Below are positions 7,272-16,020 of a stretch of DNA of 46,564 nucleotides, one piece after another. The DNA is from JAQVOO01 sp964524755 (lineage in GTDB: Bacteria; Spirochaetota; Spirochaetia; Sphaerochaetales; Sphaerochaetaceae). The translations under genes were made by a program, and so were the position numbers. Under the pieces are notes generated by a model that saw only the letters and a list, made by a program, of their open reading frames with translations, ran no database searches and was not told the origin of the DNA. How positions within the stretch are numbered: the first letter of the stretch is position 1; every line of letters begins with the position of its first letter. The DNA lies in NCBI GenBank assembly GCA_964524755.1, contig CAZGDR010000007.1:1-46564 (forward strand), written 5' to 3'.

Positions 7272-8945
7272 CTAATCAATATTTTCTTCAATCATATCTT
7301 CAATAGAAGCTCCTGGAGCTACCATGGGATAGACTTTGTTGTCTAAGGGGATTTCACAGTCAATCAAAACTGGACTTTCTAGAGCAAAGGCAGCCGACAA
7401 CACCGTGAAAGGATCATCATCTTTTGTAAGATGTACCCCTTTCACCCCAAAAGCCTGAGCCAAGGCAACCCAGTTAACTTCTGTATCTAAGGTCGTCTCA
7501 GAGTAGCGTTCATCATAAAAGAGAGTCTGCCATTGGCGAACCATCCCTAACGTGCGATTATTCATCACTAAAACAACAACTGGCAAACGATACCTAGCAA
7601 TAGTGGCTAATTCATTACAATTCATCCTAAAGGAACCATCTCCAGCTACATTCACTACCCTTTTTTGAGGGTTGCCAACCTGGGCTCCAATCGCGGCACC
7701 AGTTCCATACCCCATCGTACCAAGTCCACCAGAGGTCAAAAAGCGTCTTTCAGGGGTATGTCGGAAAAATTGAGCAGTCCACATCTGGTGTTGCCCAACT
7801 TCGGTAACCACCACAGCATCATCGGGAATTACTTTGGATAGAGCCTGTAATATCTGTGAAGGCCGTCTCGTTTCTCCAGCAATCTTTAGCGGGTGCTGCA
7901 CGCGCCATTTAGCAATCTGCTCCATCCATGGACCATGTGATAGCGGTTTAGTAATTCTTTTATTGATCTTAGAGAGTACTACTTTAATATCTCCTATCAC
8001 ATGGTGCGATGTAGCAATATTCTTATTAATTTCAGCTGGGTCCACATCTATGTGAATAATCTTCGCATTCTTAGCAAACTCGCTCACTTTACTCACTACA
8101 CGATCACTAAAACGGGCTCCAATAACAACCAATACATCACAATTATTTACTGCAATATTGGAAAGTCGTGTCCCATGCATCCCAATCATCCCTGTGAATC
8201 GCGGATGTTGGGTATCAATGGCTCCATTACCCATCAGTGAAACACCGAGAGGAGTATCTATTTTTTCGATAAATTCAGCCAATTCAGATTGAGCCTGCGC
8301 GCGGATGACTCCGCCTCCCACATAGAGCATCGGTCTAGAAGAATTCTTCAGTATAGCCAGAGTCTTCTCGACAGCACTGGTACGCACGTTATCTTCAGAA
8401 GGAATAGCCCATCTTGGATCCACTCTAGTATACTCAGCCAATGCAGCCGTTACATCTTTGGGGATATCGATTAAGACGGGACCTGGACGCCCTTCACGGG
8501 CAATGTAAAAAGCATCCCGAATAGTTGGTGCCAGATCTTCTATTTTTTTTACAATGTAATTATGTTTCGTTATTGGCATGGTTATACCGCTGATGTCTAC
8601 TTCTTGGAAACTGTCCTTTCCCAACAAATCAGTAGTCACGTTACCGGTAATTGCAACAACAGGAATCGAATCCATATAGGCCGTAGCCAACCCAGTTACT
8701 AAATTTGTAGCACCAGGACCGCTTGTAGAAAAAACAACACCAACTTTTCCTGTCGAGCGTGCATATCCATCAGCAGCGTGTGAAGCTCCTTGTTCATGAC
8801 TGGTGAGGATATGACGAATCGAATCCCGATTCTTGTACAAAGCATCGTAGATGTTGAGCACGGCGCCCCCTGGAAATCCAAACACCGTATCGACCCCTTG
8901 TTCCTTTAAGCAAGCAACAATAATCTCCGCTCCGTTCAACTTCAT
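7272..8945 (-). CDS. ilvB: acetolactate synthase, large (catalytic) subunit
   Basis: Thiamine-diphosphate enzyme that condenses two pyruvates to acetolactate (valine, leucine) or pyruvate with 2-oxobutyrate to acetohydroxybutyrate (isoleucine). The 557-residue protein has the N-terminal pyrimidine-binding domain with the catalytic Glu region (FGFPGGAVLNIYDALY, TSHEQGASHAADGYAR), a central domain, and the C-terminal diphosphate domain with GDGSFRMNCNELATIARYR followed by NNRTLGMVRQW. I chose the ATG at 8945 because AAGGAG lies eight bases upstream; the GTG at 8966 is unsupported. It is the last gene of the operon, about 10 kb from its regulatory subunit ilvN, which is the first gene. This separation is unusual. 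Confidence 0.96.
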   Translation of the reverse strand: MKLNGAEIIVACLKEQGVDTVFGFPGGAVLNIYDALYKNRDSIRHILTSHEQGASHAADGYARSTGKVGVVFSTSGPGATNLVTGLATAYMDSIPVVAITGNVTTDLLGKDSFQEVDISGITMPITKHNYIVKKIEDLAPTIRDAFYIAREGRPGPVLIDIPKDVTAALAEYTRVDPRWAIPSEDNVRTSAVEKTLAILKNSSRPMLYVGGGVIRAQAQSELAEFIEKIDTPLGVSLMGNGAIDTQHPRFTGMIGMHGTRLSNIAVNNCDVLVVIGARFSDRVVSKVSEFAKNAKIIHIDVDPAEINKNIATSHHVIGDIKVVLSKINKRITKPLSHGPWMEQIAKWRVQHPLKIAGETRRPSQILQALSKVIPDDAVVVTEVGQHQMWTAQFFRHTPERRFLTSGGLGTMGYGTGAAIGAQVGNPQKRVVNVAGDGSFRMNCNELATIARYRLPVVVLVMNNRTLGMVRQWQTLFYDERYSETTLDTEVNWVALAQAFGVKGVHLTKDDDPFTVLSAAFALESPVLIDCEIPLDNKVYPMVAPGASIEDMIEENID

Positions 8946-8961
8946 GCGATAATCTCCTTCG

Positions 8962-8981
8962 GCCACCCCTTTTAAGGTGGC
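8962..8981 (-). repeat. intercistronic hairpin ilvD-ilvB
   Basis: GCCACC (8962-8967) pairs with GGTGGC (8976-8981) around an 8-base loop, directly after the ilvD stop codon and just before the ilvB ribosome binding site. There is no T-run, so it is more likely an mRNA-processing or stability element than a terminator. Confidence 0.4.
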
Positions 8982-8989
8982 TATTATTA

Positions 8990-10660
8990 CTAACGATCCT
9001 TGAACACCGCGCCTGTAGAAGCGTTGGTGACTTGTTTTGCGTAGCGCCCCAGATAGCCTGTGGTAATAGGAGGCTCAGGCGCCACCCAGCCTACCTTCCG
9101 ACTCTCAAATACTTCTGCATCAACCAATACATTCAGTGTTCCTTGTTCAATATCAATCTCAATCAAATCACCTTCATATACGAAAGCAATGGGACCCCCC
9201 TCTGCAGCTTCAGGAGAGACGTGTCCAATCGAAGCTCCTCGGGTCGCTCCACTGAACCGGCCATCGGTAATGAGCGCCACATCTTTGTCTAACCCCATCC
9301 CCGCAATAGCAGAAGTAGGTCCGAGCATCTCGCGCATCCCTGGTCCCCCTTTGGGTCCTTCATACCGGATAACGATCACATCACCTTTTTTAATCTGGTT
9401 GCGATTGATGGCCAGACTGACATCTTCTTCTGATTCGAATATGCGGGCTGGCCCAGTGTGCTTGAGCATTTCAGGAGCAACTGCCGAACGTTTAACCACG
9501 GCTCCTTGAGGAGCCAGATTGCCGCGTAACACGGCTATGCCTCCGGTCTTGCTATAAGGATTATCAATAGGACGGATAACTTTTGTGTCATGATTTTTAG
9601 CCAAAGCTATCTGTGCTCCCATTGTGTTGCCAGATACAGTGAGAACATCAAAGTGAATCAGCTTATTCTTATGCAACTCAGCCATCACTGCCATAACCCC
9701 ACCAGCTTGATATAAATCCTCCATATGATAGGGACCTGCCGGGGCTAGATGACATAGGTTAGGGGTCTTCTTGCTCACTTCATTGGCCATAAAGATATCT
9801 AGAGTAACATGAGCTTCATGGGCAATGGCTGGGAGGTGTAACATACTATTGGTACTACATCCTAAAGCCATATCAACCGTTAGTGCATTTTCAAAAGCTT
9901 CATGCGTCATGATATCAGAAGGCTTAATCTGGTTCTTATACAACTCCATAATGGCATAGCCGGCTTCCTTCGCTAGACGATCCCTTTCAGCATACACGGC
10001 AGGAACAGTCCCGTTCCCTGGTAACCCCATTCCCAAAGCCTCGGTTAAGCAGTTCATGCTATTAGCAGTAAACATCCCCGAACAGGAGCCACAGGTAGGA
10101 CAAGCAAAGTTCTCACACGCTAACAGTTCATCATCACTCATTTTACCAGCAGTATGGGCTCCTACAGCTTCAAAAACTGTAGTCAAATCAATGGCCTTTT
10201 TCTGTCCGGGAATACGTCCAGCCAACATCGCACCGCCAGAGACAACAATCGTTGGAATATTTATTCTGGCAGCGGCCATCAACATGGCTGGAACGATCTT
10301 ATCGCAATTTGGAACCATCACGAGAGCATCAAAGGGATGGGCAGTAGCCATTATTTCGATTGAATCAGCAATGAGTTCCCGGCTGGCCAGAGAATATTTC
10401 ATCCCTTTGTGCCCCATAGCAATCCCATCACACACCCCAATCACTGAAAAATCTATGGGTGTTCCACCAGCTGTGCGTACACCAGCCTTTACTGCATCTA
10501 CAACACGGTCGACATGCACGTGACCAGGAATAATACCATTTGCTGAATTTACAATTCCAATTAAAGGTGCTGCTATCTCGCGATCAGTCAGACCGAGCGC
10601 TTTCATCAATGAGCGGTGAGGAGCGCGAGCACTCCCCTTCTTCATTTCATCACTCCTCAT
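8990..10660 (-). CDS. ilvD: dihydroxy-acid dehydratase
   Basis: Iron-sulfur enzyme that dehydrates 2,3-dihydroxy-isovalerate and 2,3-dihydroxy-3-methylvalerate to the branched 2-oxo acids. The 556 residues match the usual bacterial length. The family start MRSDEMKKGSARAPHRSLM is intact. Cluster cysteines are in MVPNCDKIVPAML (near 120) and CPTCGSCSGMFTANSMNC (near 190), and the C-terminal DGRFSGATRGASIGHVSPEA is present. The ATG at 10660 overlaps the ilvE stop as ATGA and follows GGAG. An inner ATG at 10645 also has a ribosome binding site, but the MRSD start is conserved in the family. Ninth gene of the operon. Confidence 0.97.
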   Translation of the reverse strand: MRSDEMKKGSARAPHRSLMKALGLTDREIAAPLIGIVNSANGIIPGHVHVDRVVDAVKAGVRTAGGTPIDFSVIGVCDGIAMGHKGMKYSLASRELIADSIEIMATAHPFDALVMVPNCDKIVPAMLMAAARINIPTIVVSGGAMLAGRIPGQKKAIDLTTVFEAVGAHTAGKMSDDELLACENFACPTCGSCSGMFTANSMNCLTEALGMGLPGNGTVPAVYAERDRLAKEAGYAIMELYKNQIKPSDIMTHEAFENALTVDMALGCSTNSMLHLPAIAHEAHVTLDIFMANEVSKKTPNLCHLAPAGPYHMEDLYQAGGVMAVMAELHKNKLIHFDVLTVSGNTMGAQIALAKNHDTKVIRPIDNPYSKTGGIAVLRGNLAPQGAVVKRSAVAPEMLKHTGPARIFESEEDVSLAINRNQIKKGDVIVIRYEGPKGGPGMREMLGPTSAIAGMGLDKDVALITDGRFSGATRGASIGHVSPEAAEGGPIAFVYEGDLIEIDIEQGTLNVLVDAEVFESRKVGWVAPEPPITTGYLGRYAKQVTNASTGAVFKDR

Positions 10661-11541
10661 ATTTCAGCTCCATTTTCACTCTGTTGTGTATAGGCGTGGA
10701 AAGCATCCAATAATTCTAAAGTAATCTTCCCTGCTACACCTTCACCAATCATGTGTCCATCTAATTCAGTCAGGGCAATAACTTCAGCGGCTGTACCCGT
10801 CAAGAAAGCCTCATCTGCATTAATTACATTATAATGGGTAAAAGGTACTTCTCTTATTTCATAACCTAAAGTTTGTGCAATCTTAATCACTGCCTGACGG
10901 GTTATCCCATCCAGTGTCCCTAACCAGATAGGAGGAGTGCTTATTACCCGATCTTTAATAATAAAAATATTATCACCGGTGCATTCGGTCACTAACCCCT
11001 CTTCATTCAACATCAAAGCCTCATCTGCCCCATATCGACGTGCTTCAATGCTAGCCATAATATTGTTAAGATAATTGAGACTCTTGATTTGAGGGTTAAC
11101 GATTGTAGCTTTATTACGACGCAGATGACTGGTAATCACCTTGAGACCCCGCTTATAAGCCTCCTCACTGTAGAGTGCAACTTGACCGGCAATACAAAAG
11201 AGGCGAGGAGGATGGGAACTAGGTTTAGGAAATAGTCCTAAGCCATCGGCACCTCGTGTACAAACTAAGCGAATATATCCATCAACAATTGAGTTGCGTC
11301 GGCAGGTCTCTAATATCACTTCAGCTATCTCGTTAATTGGTAAGGGAAGTGTAAGATTAATAGCTTTTGCCGCTGACTGGAAACGTCGCATATGATCATC
11401 GAGTTTAAACACTCGACCACCGTAAGCCCGAATACCTTCGAAAATACCGTCACCATATAGCAGACCATGGTCCATGACCGGTATTTTAGCTTCACTCAAA
11501 GGCATATATGCCCCTTCAAGATATACTGTTTGTTCACTCAT
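10657..11541 (-). CDS. ilvE: branched-chain amino acid aminotransferase
   Basis: Pyridoxal-phosphate class IV aminotransferase performing the last step for Val, Leu and Ile, with glutamate as amino donor. The 294-residue protein shows the fold-type IV pattern: YGDGIFEGIRAY near residue 30, the PLP-binding Lys in NPQIKSLNYLNNIMA near 150, ECTGDNIFI near 185 and TGTAAEVIALTELDG near 250. AAGGAG precedes the ATG by ten bases. It lies 17 bases after leuB and overlaps ilvD by four bases, so translation of ilvD is probably coupled. Confidence 0.95.
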   Translation of the reverse strand: MSEQTVYLEGAYMPLSEAKIPVMDHGLLYGDGIFEGIRAYGGRVFKLDDHMRRFQSAAKAINLTLPLPINEIAEVILETCRRNSIVDGYIRLVCTRGADGLGLFPKPSSHPPRLFCIAGQVALYSEEAYKRGLKVITSHLRRNKATIVNPQIKSLNYLNNIMASIEARRYGADEALMLNEEGLVTECTGDNIFIIKDRVISTPPIWLGTLDGITRQAVIKIAQTLGYEIREVPFTHYNVINADEAFLTGTAAEVIALTELDGHMIGEGVAGKITLELLDAFHAYTQQSENGAEI

Positions 11542-11558
11542 AATTGTCTTGCTCCTTT

Positions 11559-12623
11559 TTAAATTTCCTGGGCTATCAAAGAACCCATTTCCTTCGTTCC
11601 TACCATGTGCATTCCTTGGCTCATGATATCTCCTGTGCGCCAGTTGCCATCAAGGACCTTCTCTACTGCATGCTCAATTGCCAACGCCTCTTCCTCTAAC
11701 TTAAAGGTGTGGCGTAGCATCATTGCTACAGAGAGAATTGTGGCAATTGGGTTGGCTTTATCCTCTCCAGCAATGTCGGGTGCAGAGCCATGGATAGGTT
11801 CGTACATCCCAAAGCTATCACCCCGTAAACTCGCTGAGGGCAACATACCAATGGAACCTGTAATCATGCTAGCTTGATCACTCAAAATATCGCCAAACAT
11901 ATTTCCAGTCACGATCACATCAAATTGTTTAGGATCACGTACTAATTGCATTGCTGCATTATCGACATACATATGATTTACCGTAACTTCAGGATAATCT
12001 TTAGCTATACGTTCTACCACCGAACGCCATAAGCGAGAAGATTCAAGAATGTTGGCTTTATCAACACTGGTCAGACGCTTATCTCGTTGCATAGCAATCT
12101 CAAATCCTTTGATGACAATGCGTTCAACTTCTTTAACACTATATTCCATAGTATCAAAAGCACTATCCTGAGTTGCATTGCGTCCTCTTTTCCCAAAGTA
12201 AATACCTCCTGTCAATTCACGAACGACCATGAGGTCGAGCCCGCCGGCAATAATCTCATCTTTAAAGGGACAAGCTTGGGCAAGTTGTTGATATAATATT
12301 GCCGGGCGTAAATTACAGAAAAGTCCTAATCCACTACGGAGTCCAAGCAAAGCCTTCTCCGGACGGCTCTCTCCATCGAGATGATCCCATTTGAATCCTC
12401 CTACCGCTCCTAACAGAACCGCTTCTGCATCCTGGCAGCCTAGCAGCGTAGATTCAGGCAATGGGACACCCACAGTATCAATGGCCGTCCCGCCGGCTAA
12501 ATAGAACGAATAATCAAACTTATGACCAAATTTCACCCCAATTTCGCCCATAATCTTTACCGCTTCAGCTACGATATCTGGACCAATCCCATCTCCAGGG
12601 ATAAGTGCTATACGCATTTTCAT
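11559..12623 (-). CDS. leuB: 3-isopropylmalate dehydrogenase
   Basis: NAD-dependent decarboxylating dehydrogenase for 3-isopropylmalate in leucine synthesis. In this operon it probably also oxidises 3-methylmalate on the citramalate route to isoleucine. The 354 residues contain IPGDGIGPDIVAEAV at the N-terminus, the substrate-binding RPAILY and VRELTGGIYFGKRG, and YEPIHGSAPDIAGEDKANP near 280. AGGAGG lies seven bases before the ATG, which overlaps the leuD stop as ATGA. The family is certain; dual use is inferred from the adjacent cimA. Confidence 0.95.
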   Translation of the reverse strand: MKMRIALIPGDGIGPDIVAEAVKIMGEIGVKFGHKFDYSFYLAGGTAIDTVGVPLPESTLLGCQDAEAVLLGAVGGFKWDHLDGESRPEKALLGLRSGLGLFCNLRPAILYQQLAQACPFKDEIIAGGLDLMVVRELTGGIYFGKRGRNATQDSAFDTMEYSVKEVERIVIKGFEIAMQRDKRLTSVDKANILESSRLWRSVVERIAKDYPEVTVNHMYVDNAAMQLVRDPKQFDVIVTGNMFGDILSDQASMITGSIGMLPSASLRGDSFGMYEPIHGSAPDIAGEDKANPIATILSVAMMLRHTFKLEEEALAIEHAVEKVLDGNWRTGDIMSQGMHMVGTKEMGSLIAQEI

Positions 12624-13114
12624 CCGAGCACCTCCTTTCGGAAATAGTTAACCAGTCCATCAACATTAATCATGTCTTGGATAAAGGGAGGAAATGGTTC
12701 AGCCGACCAACTTTTACCGGTGGTCTCATTCTTGATCAATCCTCTTGAGAACTCAACTGAAACTTCATCGCCCATCTTAATGCCCTTGACTGCTTCAGGA
12801 CATTCCAAAATCGGCAACCCAATGTTAATTGAATTCCTATAAAATATGCGGGCAAAGGAGGAGGCTATAACACAACTCACACCTACTGTTTTAATTACCA
12901 AAGGGGCATGTTCACGTGAAGAACCACATCCAAAATTACGATCGGCAACAATAATATCACCCTGTGTGACCTGCTCTACAAATGTAGCGTCAATATCTTC
13001 CATACAGTGCTTGGCGAGCTCTTTCGCATCACTTGTATTTAAATAACGAGCTGGAATAATAACATCGGTATCTACATTTTCTCCATACCGAAAGGCTTTT
13101 CCCTGTGCTTTCAT
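12620..13114 (-). CDS. leuD: 3-isopropylmalate dehydratase, small subunit
   Basis: Small subunit of isopropylmalate isomerase, which supplies the swivelling domain of this aconitase-like enzyme. At 164 residues it belongs to the compact archaeal/bacterial type rather than the ~200-residue enterobacterial type, as does its partner LeuC. Motifs: DTDVIIPARYLNTSD at residue 15, NFGCGSSREHAPLVIK at 60, FYRNSINIGLPILEC at 100. The compact type in other organisms also handles citramalate-derived substrates. It starts six bases after the leuC stop with GAGGAG inside the end of leuC. Confidence 0.95.
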   Translation of the reverse strand: MKAQGKAFRYGENVDTDVIIPARYLNTSDAKELAKHCMEDIDATFVEQVTQGDIIVADRNFGCGSSREHAPLVIKTVGVSCVIASSFARIFYRNSINIGLPILECPEAVKGIKMGDEVSVEFSRGLIKNETTGKSWSAEPFPPFIQDMINVDGLVNYFRKEVLG

Positions 13115-13120
13115 CTCTGT

Positions 13121-14386
13121 CTACTCCTCTATATTTTCGGGATTTGAGATAAATCCGGTGAGTGCTGAAGCTGCTGCAACAGCTGGACTGGCTAAATATA
13201 CTTCACTTTTCACGTGTCCCATGCGTCCCACAAAATTCCTGTTGGTAGTCGCTACCGCCCGTTCCCCTTCGGCCAAAATACCCATATGACCACCAAGGCA
13301 TGGGCCGCAGGTGGGGGTGCTGACAACAGCTCCTGCCTGTACAAATATCTTCAGCAAACCTTCGTCCATAGCTTGTAAGTAAATTTCTTGGGTGGCTGGA
13401 AACACTATCGTGCGCACTTCGGGGTTCACTTTTTTCCCTGCCAAAATCTTAGCGGCAACTCTCAAGTCACTGATTCGTCCATTCGTACAGGAACCGATGA
13501 CGACTTGATCAATTTTCACCTCTCCTACTTCATCAATAGTTCTGGTATTCTCCGGGAGGTGGGGAAAAGCAACTGTGGGTCGTAAACTAGATAAATCTAT
13601 AGTATAAGTCTCTTCATATTCTGCATCACTGTCGGCTTCAAAGATGATGGGCTTACGTGTGCAATGATCAGCTAGATAAGCTAAAGCAACTTCATCAACA
13701 CCAAAAATACCATTCTTGGCTCCCGCTTCAATCGCCATATTACACATAGTAAAGCGATCATCAATGGTTAATGATGCTACACCATCTCCGGTAAATTCCA
13801 TAGATTTATAGAGAGCTCCATCTACGCCAATCATACCGATGATGTGGAGGATCAGATCCTTACCAGAAACCCAGGGAGGGAGCTTTCCAGTTAAGTTAAA
13901 TCGTAGTGCTGAAGGAACTTTAAACCAAGCTTTCCCAGTAGCCATAGCACCTGCCATATCGGTACTCCCTACTCCTGTAGAAAAAGCGCCTAAGGCACCA
14001 TAGGTACACGTATGACTATCAGCTCCTATAATAAGCTCTCCGGCACCAACTAACCCTTGCTCAGGCAGGAGGGCGTGTTCAATTCCCATCTGTCCAATCT
14101 CAAAGTAGTGTTCAATATTTTTGGCATGTGCAAATTCCCGCATCATTTTACACTGTTGGGCAGCTTTAATATCCTTATTGGGGGTAAAATGATCAGGGAC
14201 TAAGGCAATTTTTGACGTGTCGAAAACCTTATCAACGCCAAACTTTGCAAACTCTTGAATCGCTACCGGCGCGGTAATATCATTCCCTAGTACCAAATCT
14301 AGATCAGCCATAATTAACTGGCCCGGACGAACTTCATCTAAATTCGCATGGGCGGCCAAAATCTTCTGTGACATGGTCATACTCAT
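13121..14386 (-). CDS. leuC: 3-isopropylmalate dehydratase, large subunit
   Basis: Aconitase-family large subunit carrying a [4Fe-4S] cluster. It isomerises 2- to 3-isopropylmalate and probably (R)-citramalate to 3-methylmalate. The 421-residue size is the short HacA/LeuC2 type. Cluster ligands are in VIGSCTNGRISDLR (near 300) and PTCGPCLGGHMG (near 360); the active-site HTCTYGALGAFSTGVGSTD is near 130. The ATG at 14386 overlaps the cimA stop (ATGA), with AAGGAG seven bases upstream. It pairs with the adjacent leuD. Confidence 0.96.
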   Translation of the reverse strand: MSMTMSQKILAAHANLDEVRPGQLIMADLDLVLGNDITAPVAIQEFAKFGVDKVFDTSKIALVPDHFTPNKDIKAAQQCKMMREFAHAKNIEHYFEIGQMGIEHALLPEQGLVGAGELIIGADSHTCTYGALGAFSTGVGSTDMAGAMATGKAWFKVPSALRFNLTGKLPPWVSGKDLILHIIGMIGVDGALYKSMEFTGDGVASLTIDDRFTMCNMAIEAGAKNGIFGVDEVALAYLADHCTRKPIIFEADSDAEYEETYTIDLSSLRPTVAFPHLPENTRTIDEVGEVKIDQVVIGSCTNGRISDLRVAAKILAGKKVNPEVRTIVFPATQEIYLQAMDEGLLKIFVQAGAVVSTPTCGPCLGGHMGILAEGERAVATTNRNFVGRMGHVKSEVYLASPAVAAASALTGFISNPENIEE

Positions 14387-16020
14387 GTATGTGCTCCTTC
14401 TTGATGTTTGTGGGGGGGCAGAACCCCCTCCTTCATCAATTTATATTCAATTGCATCAACGATAGCCATCCAACTGGCCTCTATTATGTCGGTTGAAACT
14501 CCTACCGTGGACCAAGAATATGTACCATCAGAAGTTTCAATTAAAACGCGAACCTTGGCCGCAGCGGCTTGTTTAGAATCTAAAACTCTCACTTTGAAAT
14601 CAGTCAGATAGATAGTGGAGAGAAGAGGATAAAACCTCTCTAGTACTTTACGGATAGCGTTATCTAACGCATGCACCGGCCCATCTCCTTGGGCGACTGC
14701 AATAGCACTTTCACTATTGACTGCAACTTTCACGACTGCAGTATGACTGGTCTCAGGCCCTCCGTATAGAGGTCTCTCTCCAAATGTTTTATAATGATCC
14801 AATTCAAAGTATGGACTATACTTACCTAAATGTTTGGCGATCACTAACTCAAAAGAACTCTCCGCCCCTTCAAACTGATACCCATCAAACTCCATCCGTT
14901 TGAGCGCTTCCATGATCTGTTTTGTTTCCGGAGCATCTTTGCCTAACTCAGGAGCATATTTATTGATCCGTCGGAGTATGGTAGCCCTACCGGCTACCTC
15001 ACTCATCAGCAAGCGCCGTTCATTACCGACTAACTCAGGGTCTATGTGCTCAAATGAACGGGAGTTCTTGGCGACTCCATCAATATGCATGCCTCCTTTA
15101 TGGGCAAATGCACTACGCCCCACATAGGGGGTCCCATGCGGAATTGAAATATTGGCTATTTCTGCGATTGAGTGGGAAATTAACGTTAATTTAGAGAGTG
15201 CTTGAGGGGTGAGAATATCATACCCCATCTTCACTTGTAAGGTAGGAGCAATAGCAGCTAAAAAAGCATTCCCACAGCGCTCTCCAAACCCAACTAATGT
15301 TCCTTGAACCTGCCTTGCTCCCGCCTCTACGGCAATGAGAGAGTTGGCATCAGCACAGGACATATCATTGTGGGTATGAATACCAATGACCACCCCTGGA
15401 TATTGTTCACCAAGCGTCTCTACAACATGTTTGGTCGACTCTCTTACAAAGGAAGGGAGCGCTCCACCACGTGTATCGCAGAGAACAATAGAAGAAGCTC
15501 CCCCTGCTGCCGCTGCTAAAAGAGACTCCATTGTATAGGCTGGGTTTTCACTATACCCGTCGAAAAAGTGTTCAGCATCAAAGACCACTTCTTTATCATG
15601 CGCTACGAGATATTCGACGGTATCATAAATCATAGCAAGGTTTTCTTTTAATGAGGTGCGAATGATATCAGTAACTTGAAAGTCCCAACTTTTACCGAAA
15701 ATTGAGACAACGGGCGTATTCGCAGCTAATAGAGAACGGATATTAGCGTCATCTTGTGGGAGAATATTTCGTCTTCGCGTGGCTCCGAAAGCTACCAGAC
15801 GAACATGCGAGAGTGGTAAAGAGGCCGCCTCCTGGAAAAATTCCAAATCTTTAGGATTTGAACCAGGATTACCGGCTTCTACATAATCGACTCCAAGATC
15901 GTCAAGGAGAGTCACAATTTTTAGTTTATCTAAAACTGAAAAAGAAATGCCTTCCGCTTGGGCGCCATCTCGCAGGGTAGAATCGAACAGCGTAACTCGT
16001 TGTTTATTAGTTTCTAACAT
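14383..16020 (-). CDS. cimA: (R)-citramalate synthase
   Basis: Condenses pyruvate with acetyl-CoA to (R)-citramalate, giving 2-oxobutyrate for isoleucine without threonine deaminase. The 545-residue protein has an HMGL-like TIM barrel beginning VTLFDSTLRDGAQAEGISFS, the metal ligands in GIHTHNDMSCADANSL near 215, FAHKGGMHIDGVAKN near 300, and a C-terminal LeuA-type allosteric domain (residues 400-545). The DGAQAEG form and total length fit the Leptospira/Geobacter-type citramalate synthases, whereas neighbouring leuA has DGEQAPG. It overlaps the end of leuA by 14 bases. Feedback inhibition by isoleucine is expected from the family but not visible here. Confidence 0.92.
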   Translation of the reverse strand: MLETNKQRVTLFDSTLRDGAQAEGISFSVLDKLKIVTLLDDLGVDYVEAGNPGSNPKDLEFFQEAASLPLSHVRLVAFGATRRRNILPQDDANIRSLLAANTPVVSIFGKSWDFQVTDIIRTSLKENLAMIYDTVEYLVAHDKEVVFDAEHFFDGYSENPAYTMESLLAAAAGGASSIVLCDTRGGALPSFVRESTKHVVETLGEQYPGVVIGIHTHNDMSCADANSLIAVEAGARQVQGTLVGFGERCGNAFLAAIAPTLQVKMGYDILTPQALSKLTLISHSIAEIANISIPHGTPYVGRSAFAHKGGMHIDGVAKNSRSFEHIDPELVGNERRLLMSEVAGRATILRRINKYAPELGKDAPETKQIMEALKRMEFDGYQFEGAESSFELVIAKHLGKYSPYFELDHYKTFGERPLYGGPETSHTAVVKVAVNSESAIAVAQGDGPVHALDNAIRKVLERFYPLLSTIYLTDFKVRVLDSKQAAAAKVRVLIETSDGTYSWSTVGVSTDIIEASWMAIVDAIEYKLMKEGVLPPHKHQEGAHT

